Shown here one piece after another: positions 1 through 8,475 of a stretch of 28,806 nucleotides of DNA. A program made the translations under genes and the position numbers. Below the pieces are notes generated by a model, which saw only the letters and a list, made by a program, of their open reading frames with translations, was not told the DNA's origin and did not search any database. Source of the stretch: an uncultured Clostridia bacterium (GTDB lineage Bacteria > Bacillota > Clostridia > Christensenellales > UBA1242). The DNA lies in contig CALVZT010000002.1 of the NCBI GenBank assembly GCA_944372595.1, positions 1-28,806 of the forward strand, read 5' to 3'. How positions within the stretch are numbered: position 1 is the first letter of the stretch; each line of letters begins with the position of its first letter.

Positions 1-1
1 G

Positions 2-667
2 GCAGACTTGATGGCAACAGGTAACAAGAAGGAACTAGAAAATAAAATTGTCAGATTAGTTCAAAAAGCACGTGCAGCTGGTATTCACTTAGTTCTAGCA
101 ACACAAAGACCATCAGTAGATGTTATTACTGGAACGATAAAAACCAATCTTCCTTCGCGTATCGCATTTGCAGTAACCAACTTTATTGATTCAAAGACAA
201 TTCTCGATCAAGGAGGGGCAGAAAAATTATTGGGCCGAGGCGATATGTTATATTCGCCAATGGACAGTGAGCCAATAAGAGTTCAAGGTGTTTTTGTATC
301 AAACGATGAGATTGGGGCGGTAGTCGAATTTATTAAACAAAATAACACCGCGACTTATGATGAAACAATTCAAAATGCTATAAATAAGGACAATAATAAT
401 AACAATGGTGTAGGAGGAAATGGGGCAGGCGGAGTACCTGAAATGGACCCAATCTTGCCAGAATGTTTAAAACTTGTTATTGAAACAGGTCAAGCGACGA
501 TATCTATGTTGCAAAGAAGATTTTCTTTGGGCTTTTCAAGAGCTGCTAGAATTATTGATCAAATGGAGTTAAATAAATATATTTCTCCATCAGAGGGTGG
601 TAAACCAAGAAATGTTTATATTACAATGGAAGAATACAATCAGATTTTTGGAGGCGGAGATAATTGA
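2..667 (+). CDS. ftsK: DNA translocase FtsK/SpoIIIE, C-terminal part (5' end outside window)
   Basis: This is the C-terminal part of the hexameric ATPase that pumps chromosomal DNA through the closing septum during division or sporulation. The reading frame is open from base 2, so the gene starts before the window. It begins within the motor domain (ADLMATG, the end of the Walker B region DELADLM) and continues with the conserved LVLATQRPSVDVITGTIK and GRGDML segments. A short Asn/Gly-rich linker (about bases 385-435) follows. The final ~70 residues are the winged-helix gamma domain that reads KOPS/SRS polarity sequences (ATISMLQRRFSLGFSRAARI). The stop codon overlaps the rimO start by four bases, which indicates translational coupling. 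Identity as FtsK/SpoIIIE family is firm; whether it is the division or the sporulation paralogue cannot be told from this part. Confidence 0.95.
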   Translation, partial: ADLMATGNKKELENKIVRLVQKARAAGIHLVLATQRPSVDVITGTIKTNLPSRIAFAVTNFIDSKTILDQGGAEKLLGRGDMLYSPMDSEPIRVQGVFVSNDEIGAVVEFIKQNNTATYDETIQNAINKDNNNNNGVGGNGAGGVPEMDPILPECLKLVIETGQATISMLQRRFSLGFSRAARIIDQMELNKYISPSEGGKPRNVYITMEEYNQIFGGGDN

Positions 668-1974
668 AAAACAAAAGAGTAGCATTAATTAGTCTTGGTT
701 GTGATAAAAATCGTGTTGATGCCGAAAAAATGCTTACATTACTCAAAAATAATGGCTTTGATATCACGTTAGAATATGCAAATGCTGATATTGTTATTAT
801 CAACACTTGTGCCTTTTTGGAGAGTGCAAGAAAAGAGGCAATTGATGTGATTGTTGATGTGGGCAGGTATAAAAATGTAGAAAAAATTATTGTAACCGGC
901 TGTTTATGTCAGTTGACAAAAGAAGAAATTACTCAGTTAAAAAATTCTTTGCCAGAAGTGGATGCTTTTGTTCCAATTGATGAAAATAACAATATTGTAG
1001 AAATTATATATAACTTATATGGAGAAAAATTACCAAAGATTAACAAAAACATATCAAATCGATTAATTAGTACTCCTCAACATTTTGCTTATCTTAAAAT
1101 AGCAGATGGCTGTAATAATTTTTGTCATTTTTGCAAGATACCTTACCTTAGAGGTAGATACAAATCGGTACCAATAGAAGAACTTGTTGTTGAAGCTAAA
1201 AATTTAGCAAGTTTAGGAGTTAAAGAATTAATTTTGGTAGCCCAAGATGTAACTAATTATGGTATTGATTTGTATAAAAAACTTTCGTTAGTAAAACTAC
1301 TTCAAGAGTTATCCAAAATAAATGATATAGAAGTTATTAGATTACATTATTGTTATCCAGATAAAATAACTGAAGAATTAATTAATGAAATAAAACAGAA
1401 TAACAAAATTGCTAAATATATTGATATACCTATTCAGCATATTAGTGATAATGTGTTATCCTCAATGGGAAGGCATACAACACAAAAGGATATTATTGAT
1501 TTAATAGAAAAATTAAGAAAAGAAATACCTAATATTATTATTAGAACTACCATTATGGTTGGATATCCTGGGGAAAAAAGAAAAGATTTTAAGGCATTGT
1601 TACAATTTTTGGAAAAATATAAACTTGATTTAGTAGGATTTTTTGCTTTTTCTAAAGAACCAGGAACGAAGGCATACATTTTACCTCATCAATTGCCTAA
1701 TTACATAAAAAAACATAGATTAAAAATTATACAAAAACTTCAACAAACTATCTCTGGCAAAAGATGGGGAAATCTTGTTGGAACTAAACAAAAAATTTTA
1801 GTTGATGGCTACGATAACAATAACGAAATGTTCTATGGAAGAAATTATATGTTTTCACCATACGTTGACTTGCCAATATATTTTAAATGTGATGATTTTT
1901 CTATTATAGGAAAATTTGTTAATATAAAAATTATTACAGCAAACGAAAATTATATTTTAGGAGAATTAGTATGA
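664..1974 (+). CDS. rimO: Ribosomal protein S12 methylthiotransferase RimO
   Basis: A radical SAM methylthiotransferase of 436 residues that modifies the conserved aspartate of ribosomal protein S12. The N-terminal MTTase domain has Cys13 (SLGCDKNR), Cys49 (INTCAF) and Cys80 (TGCLC) for the auxiliary Fe-S cluster. The radical SAM CxxxCxxC motif is Cys150/154/157 (DGCNNFCHFCKIP). A TRAM domain forms the C-terminus. The GCDKNRVDAE signature separates RimO from MiaB, which also occurs in this window. The start is TTG at 664, with a purine-rich Shine-Dalgarno (GGAGGCGGAG) a few bases upstream; it overlaps the ftsK stop, and its own TGA overlaps the pgsA ATG. It belongs to the ftsK-rimO-pgsA-cinA-recA block. 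Confidence 0.96.
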   Translation: MKNKRVALISLGCDKNRVDAEKMLTLLKNNGFDITLEYANADIVIINTCAFLESARKEAIDVIVDVGRYKNVEKIIVTGCLCQLTKEEITQLKNSLPEVDAFVPIDENNNIVEIIYNLYGEKLPKINKNISNRLISTPQHFAYLKIADGCNNFCHFCKIPYLRGRYKSVPIEELVVEAKNLASLGVKELILVAQDVTNYGIDLYKKLSLVKLLQELSKINDIEVIRLHYCYPDKITEELINEIKQNNKIAKYIDIPIQHISDNVLSSMGRHTTQKDIIDLIEKLRKEIPNIIIRTTIMVGYPGEKRKDFKALLQFLEKYKLDLVGFFAFSKEPGTKAYILPHQLPNYIKKHRLKIIQKLQQTISGKRWGNLVGTKQKILVDGYDNNNEMFYGRNYMFSPYVDLPIYFKCDDFSIIGKFVNIKIITANENYILGELV

Positions 1975-2588
1975 ATTTACCAAACAAAATTAGTTTAATA
2001 AGAATTATTTCAATTCCAATTATGGTATTTTTCTATCTTGCAAGTTTTATACCTTATGGAAAAGCTGTTGCCCTTGTAATATTTACTGTTGCTGCACTTA
2101 CTGATTTTTTGGACGGTGCAATCGCTAGAAAGCGTAACTTGGTAACAGATTTAGGAAAATTTTTAGATCCAATAGCAGACAAAACTTTAATGTCTTGTGC
2201 ATTGTTTTTAATATTAGCAGACGGCACTATGGCGGCTCCTTGGGGTGTTATAATGACTATAATAATAATTGCTAGAGAATTTATTGTAACTGCATTAAGA
2301 CAAATTGCTGCGACAAAACAAATAGTTATTGCTGCTGATATGTGGGGAAAAGTAAAAGCTAATTTTCAACCAATTGCTATTGCATTCTTTATGTTTATAG
2401 CAATAGATAATCAATATTCTTTCTTAGGTGTTACTCGCGATTATTTCTTATGGGCAAGTTATATATTAATGGGAATTGCAACTGTACTTACTATTATATC
2501 GGGAATTAATTATGTTGTAAAAAATATAAAAGTTTTTGCTTCCACTCCAAAAGAAGAAATTTCAAATACACAATCAAAAGAGGAATAA
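1971..2588 (+). CDS. pgsA: CDP-diacylglycerol--glycerol-3-phosphate 3-phosphatidyltransferase
   Basis: An integral membrane enzyme of 205 residues that makes phosphatidylglycerol phosphate, the committed step to phosphatidylglycerol and cardiolipin. The full CDP-alcohol phosphotransferase motif is present: D45, D48-G49, A52-R53, G62, D66 and D70 (TDFLDGAIARK, then GKFLDPIAD). Several hydrophobic helices surround it. The C-terminal tail is short, charged and cytosolic. The ATG overlaps the rimO TGA by four bases, and the gene ends directly against the cinA ATG, so it is translationally coupled on both sides. Confidence 0.95.
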   Translation: MNLPNKISLIRIISIPIMVFFYLASFIPYGKAVALVIFTVAALTDFLDGAIARKRNLVTDLGKFLDPIADKTLMSCALFLILADGTMAAPWGVIMTIIIIAREFIVTALRQIAATKQIVIAADMWGKVKANFQPIAIAFFMFIAIDNQYSFLGVTRDYFLWASYILMGIATVLTIISGINYVVKNIKVFASTPKEEISNTQSKEE

Positions 2589-3830
2589 ATGAAAATATCT
2601 ATTCTTGTTATAAGTAATAATGAATTGATTGCCAGTCAAAAAAATGACAGTCTTTCTTTGCTTACGTCCACGTTGCACAAGAATGGTTTTGAAGTAGAGT
2701 CTTTGCAATATATTAAAGCGGACTATAACACAATATTATCACAAATAACAACTCAACTTGAAACAAATAAAAATATTATTTTAGCAGTAGAAAATTTGTT
2801 GGAAGCAAGTTTTATTACAAAAAAGGCTTTAAATAATATATTTAATGACCAACTTGTAACAAATGAGTATGCTCAAAACAACATAGATAACTTTTTCAAA
2901 ACAAATAACATTCCACCTACCAAAGAAGGAATTACAGAATCATATTTTCCGTCAAAAGCAAGATGTATTACAAATCAATATGGTATAATGCAAGGCTGTT
3001 TGATTGAAGAGGAAGATAAACGTATTATTATGATGCCTCTTGAACAAATGCAACTCAAAAAAATGTTTGTTACAGCTGTTTTACCATATTTGTTAGAAGT
3101 TGCTGATAAATTAGGCAAAACCTATGTTTTTAAAACTTTTGGGCTTACCCAAAGAGAGTTATTGTCGTCTTTAAAAGAATTAAGGAAAAACAAACACAAA
3201 ATTAATATTATTTGTAATGAAAAGTTACTTGACGGAGAAGTTATAATAGAAAATAATCCAAGGGTTAAACAAGAAAATACTGATAATTTAGTAATGAGTG
3301 TTTACAATAAACTTTCTCCATATATTTACGCAGAAAGTGATTATTCTTTAGCCGAAAGGCTTAAAGATTTATTGGCATTAAATAAGCTTAATTTTTGTAC
3401 CGCAGAAGAAGTTACAGGAGGGAAGGTTGCTTCAACATTTCTTCAATCATTTCCATTAGCAGAACAATATTTGTATGAAGGTTATATTGTTACTAAAGCT
3501 AATGCCAAGAACAAAATATTAGGCGTTAATAAAGAAACAATTTCGCTATGTAGTTATAGTAGCGAAGTTGCTTATCAAATGGCCGTAGGAGCATTAGAGA
3601 AGTCGGGTTGTGATTATGTTGTTTCTACGACTGGCTGTTTAAACGAAGCGAGCCAAGATTATGGTAAATGTAACATTTGTGTAGGAAATACACAAGGAAT
3701 ACACGTATATAAACATACATTTTTTGGGGAAAGAATGGAAATAATCAGTAAAATTACTAACGCTGCCTTTTTTCATTTAATAAAAAAAATAAGACAAAAT
3801 GATTCCCTTTTATTAAAAAATACTATATAA
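2589..3830 (+). CDS. cinA: CinA-family protein with degenerate active sites
   Basis: The 413-residue length, the two-domain layout and the position between pgsA and recA identify CinA, which normally combines an N-terminal MoCF-like (COG1058) pyrophosphatase domain with a C-terminal nicotinamide-nucleotide amidase (PncC). Retained C-terminal family features are SLAERLKDLL, VTGGKVAS, EGYIVTKANAKNKILGV and the helical end. Hallmark residues are changed throughout. The N-terminal GGLGPT loop reads AVENLLEA (66-73), LPGPP reads MPLEQ (149-153), and the amidase AESCTGG reads AEEVTGG (272-278), so the nucleophilic serine is Glu274. The GIAGPxGGT region is replaced by a Cys-rich stretch (about 346-370, with Cys350, 361 and 364). 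The frame is intact, so I infer a conserved non-catalytic or repurposed protein rather than a pseudogene. It is co-oriented with recA, 20 bases upstream. Confidence 0.85.
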   Translation: MKISILVISNNELIASQKNDSLSLLTSTLHKNGFEVESLQYIKADYNTILSQITTQLETNKNIILAVENLLEASFITKKALNNIFNDQLVTNEYAQNNIDNFFKTNNIPPTKEGITESYFPSKARCITNQYGIMQGCLIEEEDKRIIMMPLEQMQLKKMFVTAVLPYLLEVADKLGKTYVFKTFGLTQRELLSSLKELRKNKHKINIICNEKLLDGEVIIENNPRVKQENTDNLVMSVYNKLSPYIYAESDYSLAERLKDLLALNKLNFCTAEEVTGGKVASTFLQSFPLAEQYLYEGYIVTKANAKNKILGVNKETISLCSYSSEVAYQMAVGALEKSGCDYVVSTTGCLNEASQDYGKCNICVGNTQGIHVYKHTFFGERMEIISKITNAAFFHLIKKIRQNDSLLLKNTI

Positions 3831-3850
3831 TTATAACACAGGAGATAAAT

Positions 3851-4837
3851 ATGAACGACAAACAAAAAATGATAGAACAAGCAATCTTACAAATTGAAAA
3901 ACAATTTGGTAAAGGTTCAATAATGAAACTTGGAGATGAAACAAAACAACAAATAGAAGTTATATCTACTGGTTGTTTAGTACTTGATAATGCTTTGGGT
4001 ATTGGTGGAGTGCCAAGAGGAAGAATCGTTGAAATTTATGGACCAGAATCTTCTGGTAAGACCACTGTATCGTTACATATTATTGCAGAAGCACAAAAAA
4101 ATGGTGGCTCTGCTGCATTTATCGATGCTGAGCATGCACTCGATCCGTATTATGCTGGACAACTTGGAGTTAATACTGAGGAATTATATGTTTCTCAGCC
4201 AGATACTGGTGAGCAAGCATTAGATATATGTGAGACATTAGTTAGAAGCGGAGCATTTGATATAATAGTTATTGACTCAGTTGCTGCTTTAACACCAAAA
4301 GCAGAGATTGATGGAGAGATGGGTGATAGCTTTATTGGACTTCAAGCAAGATTAATGAGTCAAGCATTAAGAAAATTAACTGCTATTATAAATAAAAGTA
4401 AAACTTGTGTTGTATTTATAAATCAATTAAGAGAAAAAGTGGGAGTAATGTTTGGTTCACCAGAAACGACTACTGGTGGAAAAGCATTGAAGTTCTACGC
4501 AAGTATTAGACTAGATGTAAGAAAGGTCGATACTATCAAAGAAGGAAGCGAATTTATCGGCAATAGAACAAGAGTAAAAGTAGTCAAAAACAAATTAGCG
4601 CCACCATTCAAACAAGCAGAATTTGATATTATATATGGCAAAGGAATTTCGAATGAGGGGTGTATAGTTGATCTTGCTACTGAACTTGGTATTATTCAAA
4701 AGAGTGGATCATGGTATTCTTATAATGATGAAAAGATAGGACAAGGCAAAGAAAATGTTAAAGCATACCTCAGTGCTAATAAAGAATTTTGTCAAAAACT
4801 AGAAAATCAAATTAAAGAACAAATTTCTAAGAAATAA
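3851..4837 (+). CDS. recA: Recombinase RecA
   Basis: The strand-exchange ATPase that forms filaments on ssDNA and triggers LexA self-cleavage. It has 328 residues, slightly short because the acidic C-terminal tail is trimmed (it ends in a Lys-rich segment). Walker A is G64-PESSGKT-T72. Also present are IVIDSVAAL (Walker B), the L1/L2 region with GVMFGSPETTTGGKALKFYAS, and FINQLREKVG. An AGGAG Shine-Dalgarno stands before the ATG. A TATAAT hexamer at 3826-3831 spans the cinA stop and could be an internal -10, but no good -35 accompanies it. No LexA-type box is visible in the 20-base gap, so any SOS control would have to act upstream or through the operon. Its last 11 bases overlap the convergent PBP gene. 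Confidence 0.98.
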   Translation: MNDKQKMIEQAILQIEKQFGKGSIMKLGDETKQQIEVISTGCLVLDNALGIGGVPRGRIVEIYGPESSGKTTVSLHIIAEAQKNGGSAAFIDAEHALDPYYAGQLGVNTEELYVSQPDTGEQALDICETLVRSGAFDIIVIDSVAALTPKAEIDGEMGDSFIGLQARLMSQALRKLTAIINKSKTCVVFINQLREKVGVMFGSPETTTGGKALKFYASIRLDVRKVDTIKEGSEFIGNRTRVKVVKNKLAPPFKQAEFDIIYGKGISNEGCIVDLATELGIIQKSGSWYSYNDEKIGQGKENVKAYLSANKEFCQKLENQIKEQISKK

Positions 4838-7061
4838 ATATTTTAACAGTATTACTTAATTTTGTAGTACTGTTTTTATTTTCCGCAAAATATGCTTTTA
4901 CGAAATATTCATAAAAATTACCTTTGGGTGGAGTCTTGTCAATAATTTCAACTTTACCATTTTTGCCTTTTATAGTATCAAGCAACATTATAATATCTTC
5001 GCTTTTGCGATAAACTTCGTATTCAATATGATTTTGAGCATCAAATGATATTATAGGACTATCATTTGTTGCATCAACGTCAATATTAAAGTTGTTTATA
5101 TTTGTAAAATTAGTAGAATATTCATTCGGAATATTTTTGATGCTAAAATAATGTTCTTGAATATATTTTTCGGGAGTGTTTGGAGTAGCGAGCAACACTT
5201 TATTATATTTCAACATAGTAGAGTCAATTTTTTCTGTCCTTACAGTTGATGGTTTTTCAAAAATTTTGTTGCTTTTACCTTCAAACAATTTTTTAGCTAT
5301 TATCGTTGGGTAATTGCTACCAGTTGCTGTTTTAGGTAAATTGTTGTCTTTATCACCAGTATTGCATACAAGCACTCCAATCAATAGATCTGGGGTATAT
5401 GAGATATTCCATATATCTGTGTTTGAGCCATCTTGTGCACCTGCTGTACCAGTTTTGCTTGCTATATCAATATTTAAGTTTGACATTTTTTTGGCTGTTC
5501 CAGTCTTAACTGTTTCTTTTAACATATCGGTAATTAAGTATGCTGTATCTTCATTAATTGCCTGACTGGTTAATTTATTGTCAATATATAATGTATTACC
5601 ATTTTTATCAACTATCTTTTTGATAAATGTTGGCTGGGTATATTTGCCTCCATTCATAAATGGAACATAACTACCAAACATTTCTATCGGATTAACTCCT
5701 GAATTCATTGAACCTAATGCAAGAGCATAACCACTATCATTCTTATCAAATTTTATTCCTAATTTTTGAGCAACATATTTTGATTTTTGTAATCCTACAA
5801 TATCTAAAATTTTCACTGCGGGTATATTATATGAATTTGATAATGCTTCCTTTGCTGTAACATAACCATGATAAACATTATTATAATTTTTTGGACTGTA
5901 ACCATTGAAATCACATTTTTCGTCTAATATCGGTGATATTGGACTAATAATATTATATTCAAGAGCTGGGGCATATACGAGGACTGGTTTTAATACAGAA
6001 CCTGGCTGACGTTTAATATTTGAAAAATCATATATGCTTTTTGCTATATATGCTTTGACTTTACCATTATTATCTAGGGCACTTATACACAAATCAGATT
6101 GAGGTGTTGGCAAGTATTCTGGTGTTTTTGCAATATTAATTGCTTCTTGTTGAAGATTGCTATCCATATAAGTATAAATATTACAACCAGATAAAACTAA
6201 ATCTTTTTCGCTTTTTGATAATATTTTTCCTGCTTCTTTTAGTACCATTGCGATATAATCGTTTTGTGCTGTTACAGTTGTATTGCTTTCGGTTTCTAAC
6301 GGAGTATTGATTGCTTTTTCATATTCTTCTTTGTTGATTTTTTTGTCTAAATACATTTCATGTAATACTATATTTCTTCTTTGAACACAGTTTTCTTTAT
6401 TAAAAATAGGTGAGTATGTATTAGGGGATTTTATTATTCCAGCAAGAGTTGCTCCTTCTATAAGATTTAAATCTTTTGCAGATTTATCAAAATATTTTTT
6501 ACTTGCTTGCTCGATACCAAAAGTACCACTTCCAAAATATATAATATTGAGATAATTTTCCATAATCTCGTTTTTATCCAATTTTTTTTCTAATTCTTGT
6601 GCCAAAAGAAATTCATTTATTTTTCTTGAAAGAGTTTTTTCATTAGTTAAATGAGTATTTTTAATTAATTGCTGAGTTATTGTTGATGCGCCTTGTTGAA
6701 TTTTACCAGCTTTTAGGTTGCTTATTAAGGCCCCAATAATTCTTTTGTAATTAACACCTTTGTGTTTATAAAAATCCTTGTCTTCTATACTTACAAATGC
6801 ATCGATCACGTGTTGTGGTATTTCTTCAATTTTTACTAGTGGTCTATCCATAGTAAAATCTCCTGGAATGATATTGCCATCTTCATCATAAATGTTTATT
6901 GAAGTGTTTATATTTATTAACTTATTTTCATCTAATTTTACACTTGATAAACCACTAAAAACACCAAAATACAATAATGTAAACAAAAATAAAAATATGG
7001 TGCTCAATATTAATGTAACAATTATTGAGATTTTAAAAAATTTTTTCGTACGCGTCTTCAT
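4827..7061 (-). CDS. Class A penicillin-binding protein (glycosyltransferase/transpeptidase, PBP1A type)
   Basis: A bifunctional peptidoglycan synthase of 744 residues, anchored by one N-terminal membrane helix (about 11-33). The GT51 glycosyltransferase domain carries catalytic Glu93 (EDKDFYKHKGV) and the GASTITQQL motif. The transpeptidase domain has S355-V-L-K358, S410-Y-N412 and K536-T-G538 (SKTGTAG). The last ~80 residues look like a fibronectin type III-like domain (EYEVYRKSED ... YEYFVKAYF), common in Gram-positive class A PBPs. No Shine-Dalgarno precedes the ATG; instead TATACT (7069-7074) lies seven bases upstream, so the transcript may be nearly leaderless, although its -35 is poor. 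The 3' end overlaps recA by 11 bases and contains the recA terminator. The exact paralogue (PBP1a, 1b or PonA) is not assigned. Confidence 0.93.
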   Translation of the reverse strand: MKTRTKKFFKISIIVTLILSTIFLFLFTLLYFGVFSGLSSVKLDENKLININTSINIYDEDGNIIPGDFTMDRPLVKIEEIPQHVIDAFVSIEDKDFYKHKGVNYKRIIGALISNLKAGKIQQGASTITQQLIKNTHLTNEKTLSRKINEFLLAQELEKKLDKNEIMENYLNIIYFGSGTFGIEQASKKYFDKSAKDLNLIEGATLAGIIKSPNTYSPIFNKENCVQRRNIVLHEMYLDKKINKEEYEKAINTPLETESNTTVTAQNDYIAMVLKEAGKILSKSEKDLVLSGCNIYTYMDSNLQQEAINIAKTPEYLPTPQSDLCISALDNNGKVKAYIAKSIYDFSNIKRQPGSVLKPVLVYAPALEYNIISPISPILDEKCDFNGYSPKNYNNVYHGYVTAKEALSNSYNIPAVKILDIVGLQKSKYVAQKLGIKFDKNDSGYALALGSMNSGVNPIEMFGSYVPFMNGGKYTQPTFIKKIVDKNGNTLYIDNKLTSQAINEDTAYLITDMLKETVKTGTAKKMSNLNIDIASKTGTAGAQDGSNTDIWNISYTPDLLIGVLVCNTGDKDNNLPKTATGSNYPTIIAKKLFEGKSNKIFEKPSTVRTEKIDSTMLKYNKVLLATPNTPEKYIQEHYFSIKNIPNEYSTNFTNINNFNIDVDATNDSPIISFDAQNHIEYEVYRKSEDIIMLLDTIKGKNGKVEIIDKTPPKGNFYEYFVKAYFAENKNSTTKLSNTVKIFIS
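4845..4882 (+). terminator. Rho-independent terminator of recA, inside the PBP coding sequence
   Basis: An 11-bp stem with one G-T pair (AACAGTATTAC 4845-4855, GTAGTACTGTT 4864-4874) and an 8-base loop is followed by TTTATTTT. It starts 7 bases after the recA stop and lies wholly within the last codons of the minus-strand PBP gene. Confidence 0.85.
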
Positions 7062-7068
7062 ACAACTT

Positions 7069-7074
7069 AGTATA
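7069..7074 (-). promoter_or_regulatory. Possible -10 element of the PBP gene
   Basis: TATACT on the minus strand ends seven bases before the PBP ATG. No recognisable -35 lies 16-18 bases upstream. It is proposed only because the gene lacks a Shine-Dalgarno and other genes in the window show the same short spacing. Confidence 0.35.
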
Positions 7075-7115
7075 TATTATTTTATTTATATTATTTATAA
7101 GTAGGTATTTTTTTC

Positions 7116-7144
7116 TTGTAAATTTTGACAAAAAAATGTATAAT
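7116..7144 (+). promoter_or_regulatory. Promoter of the miaB-mutS-mutL-miaA operon
   Basis: TTGTAA (7116-7121), a 17-base spacer, and perfect TATAAT (7139-7144). The predicted start of transcription, about seven bases beyond the -10, falls on the A of the miaB ATG at 7151. No Shine-Dalgarno exists between the -10 and the ATG, so the mRNA is predicted to be leaderless. Confidence 0.65.
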
Positions 7145-7150
7145 ATTGCT

Positions 7151-8473
7151 ATGGCTAAATATCTAATTAAAACTTATGGTTGTCAAATGAATCTTCACGA
7201 ATCAGAAAAATTAGCAGGTGTATTAGAAAACGCTGGTTTTTCTGCGACTGATAAAGAAAATGAAGCTGATGTGATAGTTTTTAATACTTGTTGTATTAGA
7301 GAAAGTGCTGAACAAAAAATATATGCACATATTGGAGCATTGAAATCTATCTATAAGAAAAATCCTAATTTAATAGTAGCGGTTTGTGGTTGTATGGCAC
7401 AAGAAAAGGGAACAAGTGATATTATTCAAAAGAAATTTCCTTTTGTCAAAATTGTTTTTGGAACGCATAACTTGACAAAATTTAAAGAATATTTAGACAA
7501 ATATAATTTAAGTAAAAAACGCGTTTTTGAAATATGGGAGAATGAAAAAGATATCGATGAGAATTGTCCAAAATACCGCACAAGTGGTTATAATGCTTGG
7601 GTTAACATTTCTTATGGGTGTAATAATTTTTGTACCTATTGTATAGTACCTTATGTCAGAGGAAGAGAACGTAGTCGAGATATGAACGACATAATTAATG
7701 AGGTTAAAGAATTAGTACATAATGGATATAAATACATAACTTTACTAGGGCAAAATGTTAATTCGTATGGTAATGATATTGATGATAAAAATGTTACATT
7801 TGCAAATTTACTTGATAAACTTTCAAATTTAGATGGCAACTTCAAAATTAAATTTATGACCTCACATCCTAAGGATTTAAATGATGAAGTTATTAATGTG
7901 ATTGCGAAAAAGTCAAAAATATGCAAAGTAATTCATCTACCTTGCCAATCAGGTTCAACTAAAATTTTAAAAGCAATGAATCGAAGATATAGTAGAGAAG
8001 AATACATTGCATTGATTGATAAAATAAAAACTAAGATAAAAGATGTAGTTTTGACTTCGGATTTCATTGTTGGATTTCCAGGAGAAACTGAAGAAGATTT
8101 TATACAAACTTGTTCTTTGGTTGAGTATTGCAAATATAATAGTATATTTGCTTTTATGTATTCAAAAAGAAAAGGTACAATAGCGGAAAAAATGGATAAT
8201 CAAATTGATATTGCTACAAAAAGACAACGTGTAAATAAATTACTTGCAATACAACATCAAATAACAAAAGAAATTAATCTTAATCTAAAAGATTCAATAC
8301 ATAATGTAATTATAGAAAAAACATTAGATAACAATCAATATTTAGCAAAATCTGATTGTGGCAAAACTATAATTGTAAATGCTGATAGTAAACTGGAAGA
8401 AAATCAATTTTACGATATAAAAATTACAAAAATTACTAATAACAAAATTTTTGGTAAATTAATTGGAGATTAA
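7151..8473 (+). CDS. miaB: tRNA-2-methylthio-N6-dimethylallyladenosine synthase MiaB
   Basis: A radical SAM enzyme that adds the methylthio group to i6A37 of tRNAs, using the substrate made by MiaA, which is encoded in the same operon. The MTTase domain has Cys11 (YGCQMN), Cys47 (FNTCCIRESA) and Cys81 (GCMAQ); the radical SAM cysteines are 157/161/164 (GCNNFCTYCIVP). A TRAM domain ends the 440-residue protein. I chose ATG 7151 (MAKYLIKTYGCQMN), which is where family members start. An in-frame ATG at 7136 would put the -10 hexamer inside the gene, and neither ATG has a Shine-Dalgarno. mutS starts two bases after the stop codon. Confidence 0.96.
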   Translation: MAKYLIKTYGCQMNLHESEKLAGVLENAGFSATDKENEADVIVFNTCCIRESAEQKIYAHIGALKSIYKKNPNLIVAVCGCMAQEKGTSDIIQKKFPFVKIVFGTHNLTKFKEYLDKYNLSKKRVFEIWENEKDIDENCPKYRTSGYNAWVNISYGCNNFCTYCIVPYVRGRERSRDMNDIINEVKELVHNGYKYITLLGQNVNSYGNDIDDKNVTFANLLDKLSNLDGNFKIKFMTSHPKDLNDEVINVIAKKSKICKVIHLPCQSGSTKILKAMNRRYSREEYIALIDKIKTKIKDVVLTSDFIVGFPGETEEDFIQTCSLVEYCKYNSIFAFMYSKRKGTIAEKMDNQIDIATKRQRVNKLLAIQHQITKEINLNLKDSIHNVIIEKTLDNNQYLAKSDCGKTIIVNADSKLEENQFYDIKITKITNNKIFGKLIGD

Positions 8474-8475
8474 AT

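Noticed and set aside
2589..3830. cinA as a pseudogene
   Set aside because: No frameshift or stop occurs, the length matches the family and coupling to its neighbours is preserved.
3826..3831. Internal recA promoter at TATAAT
   Set aside because: The hexamer at 17 bases upstream (TTCCCT) is a poor -35 and there is no extended -10, so it is mentioned only in the recA entry.
7125..7144. TTGACA at 7125-7130 as the -35 for TATAAT at 7139
   Set aside because: The spacing is only 8 bases; TTGTAA at 7116 gives the normal 17. The TTGACA match is taken as coincidence.
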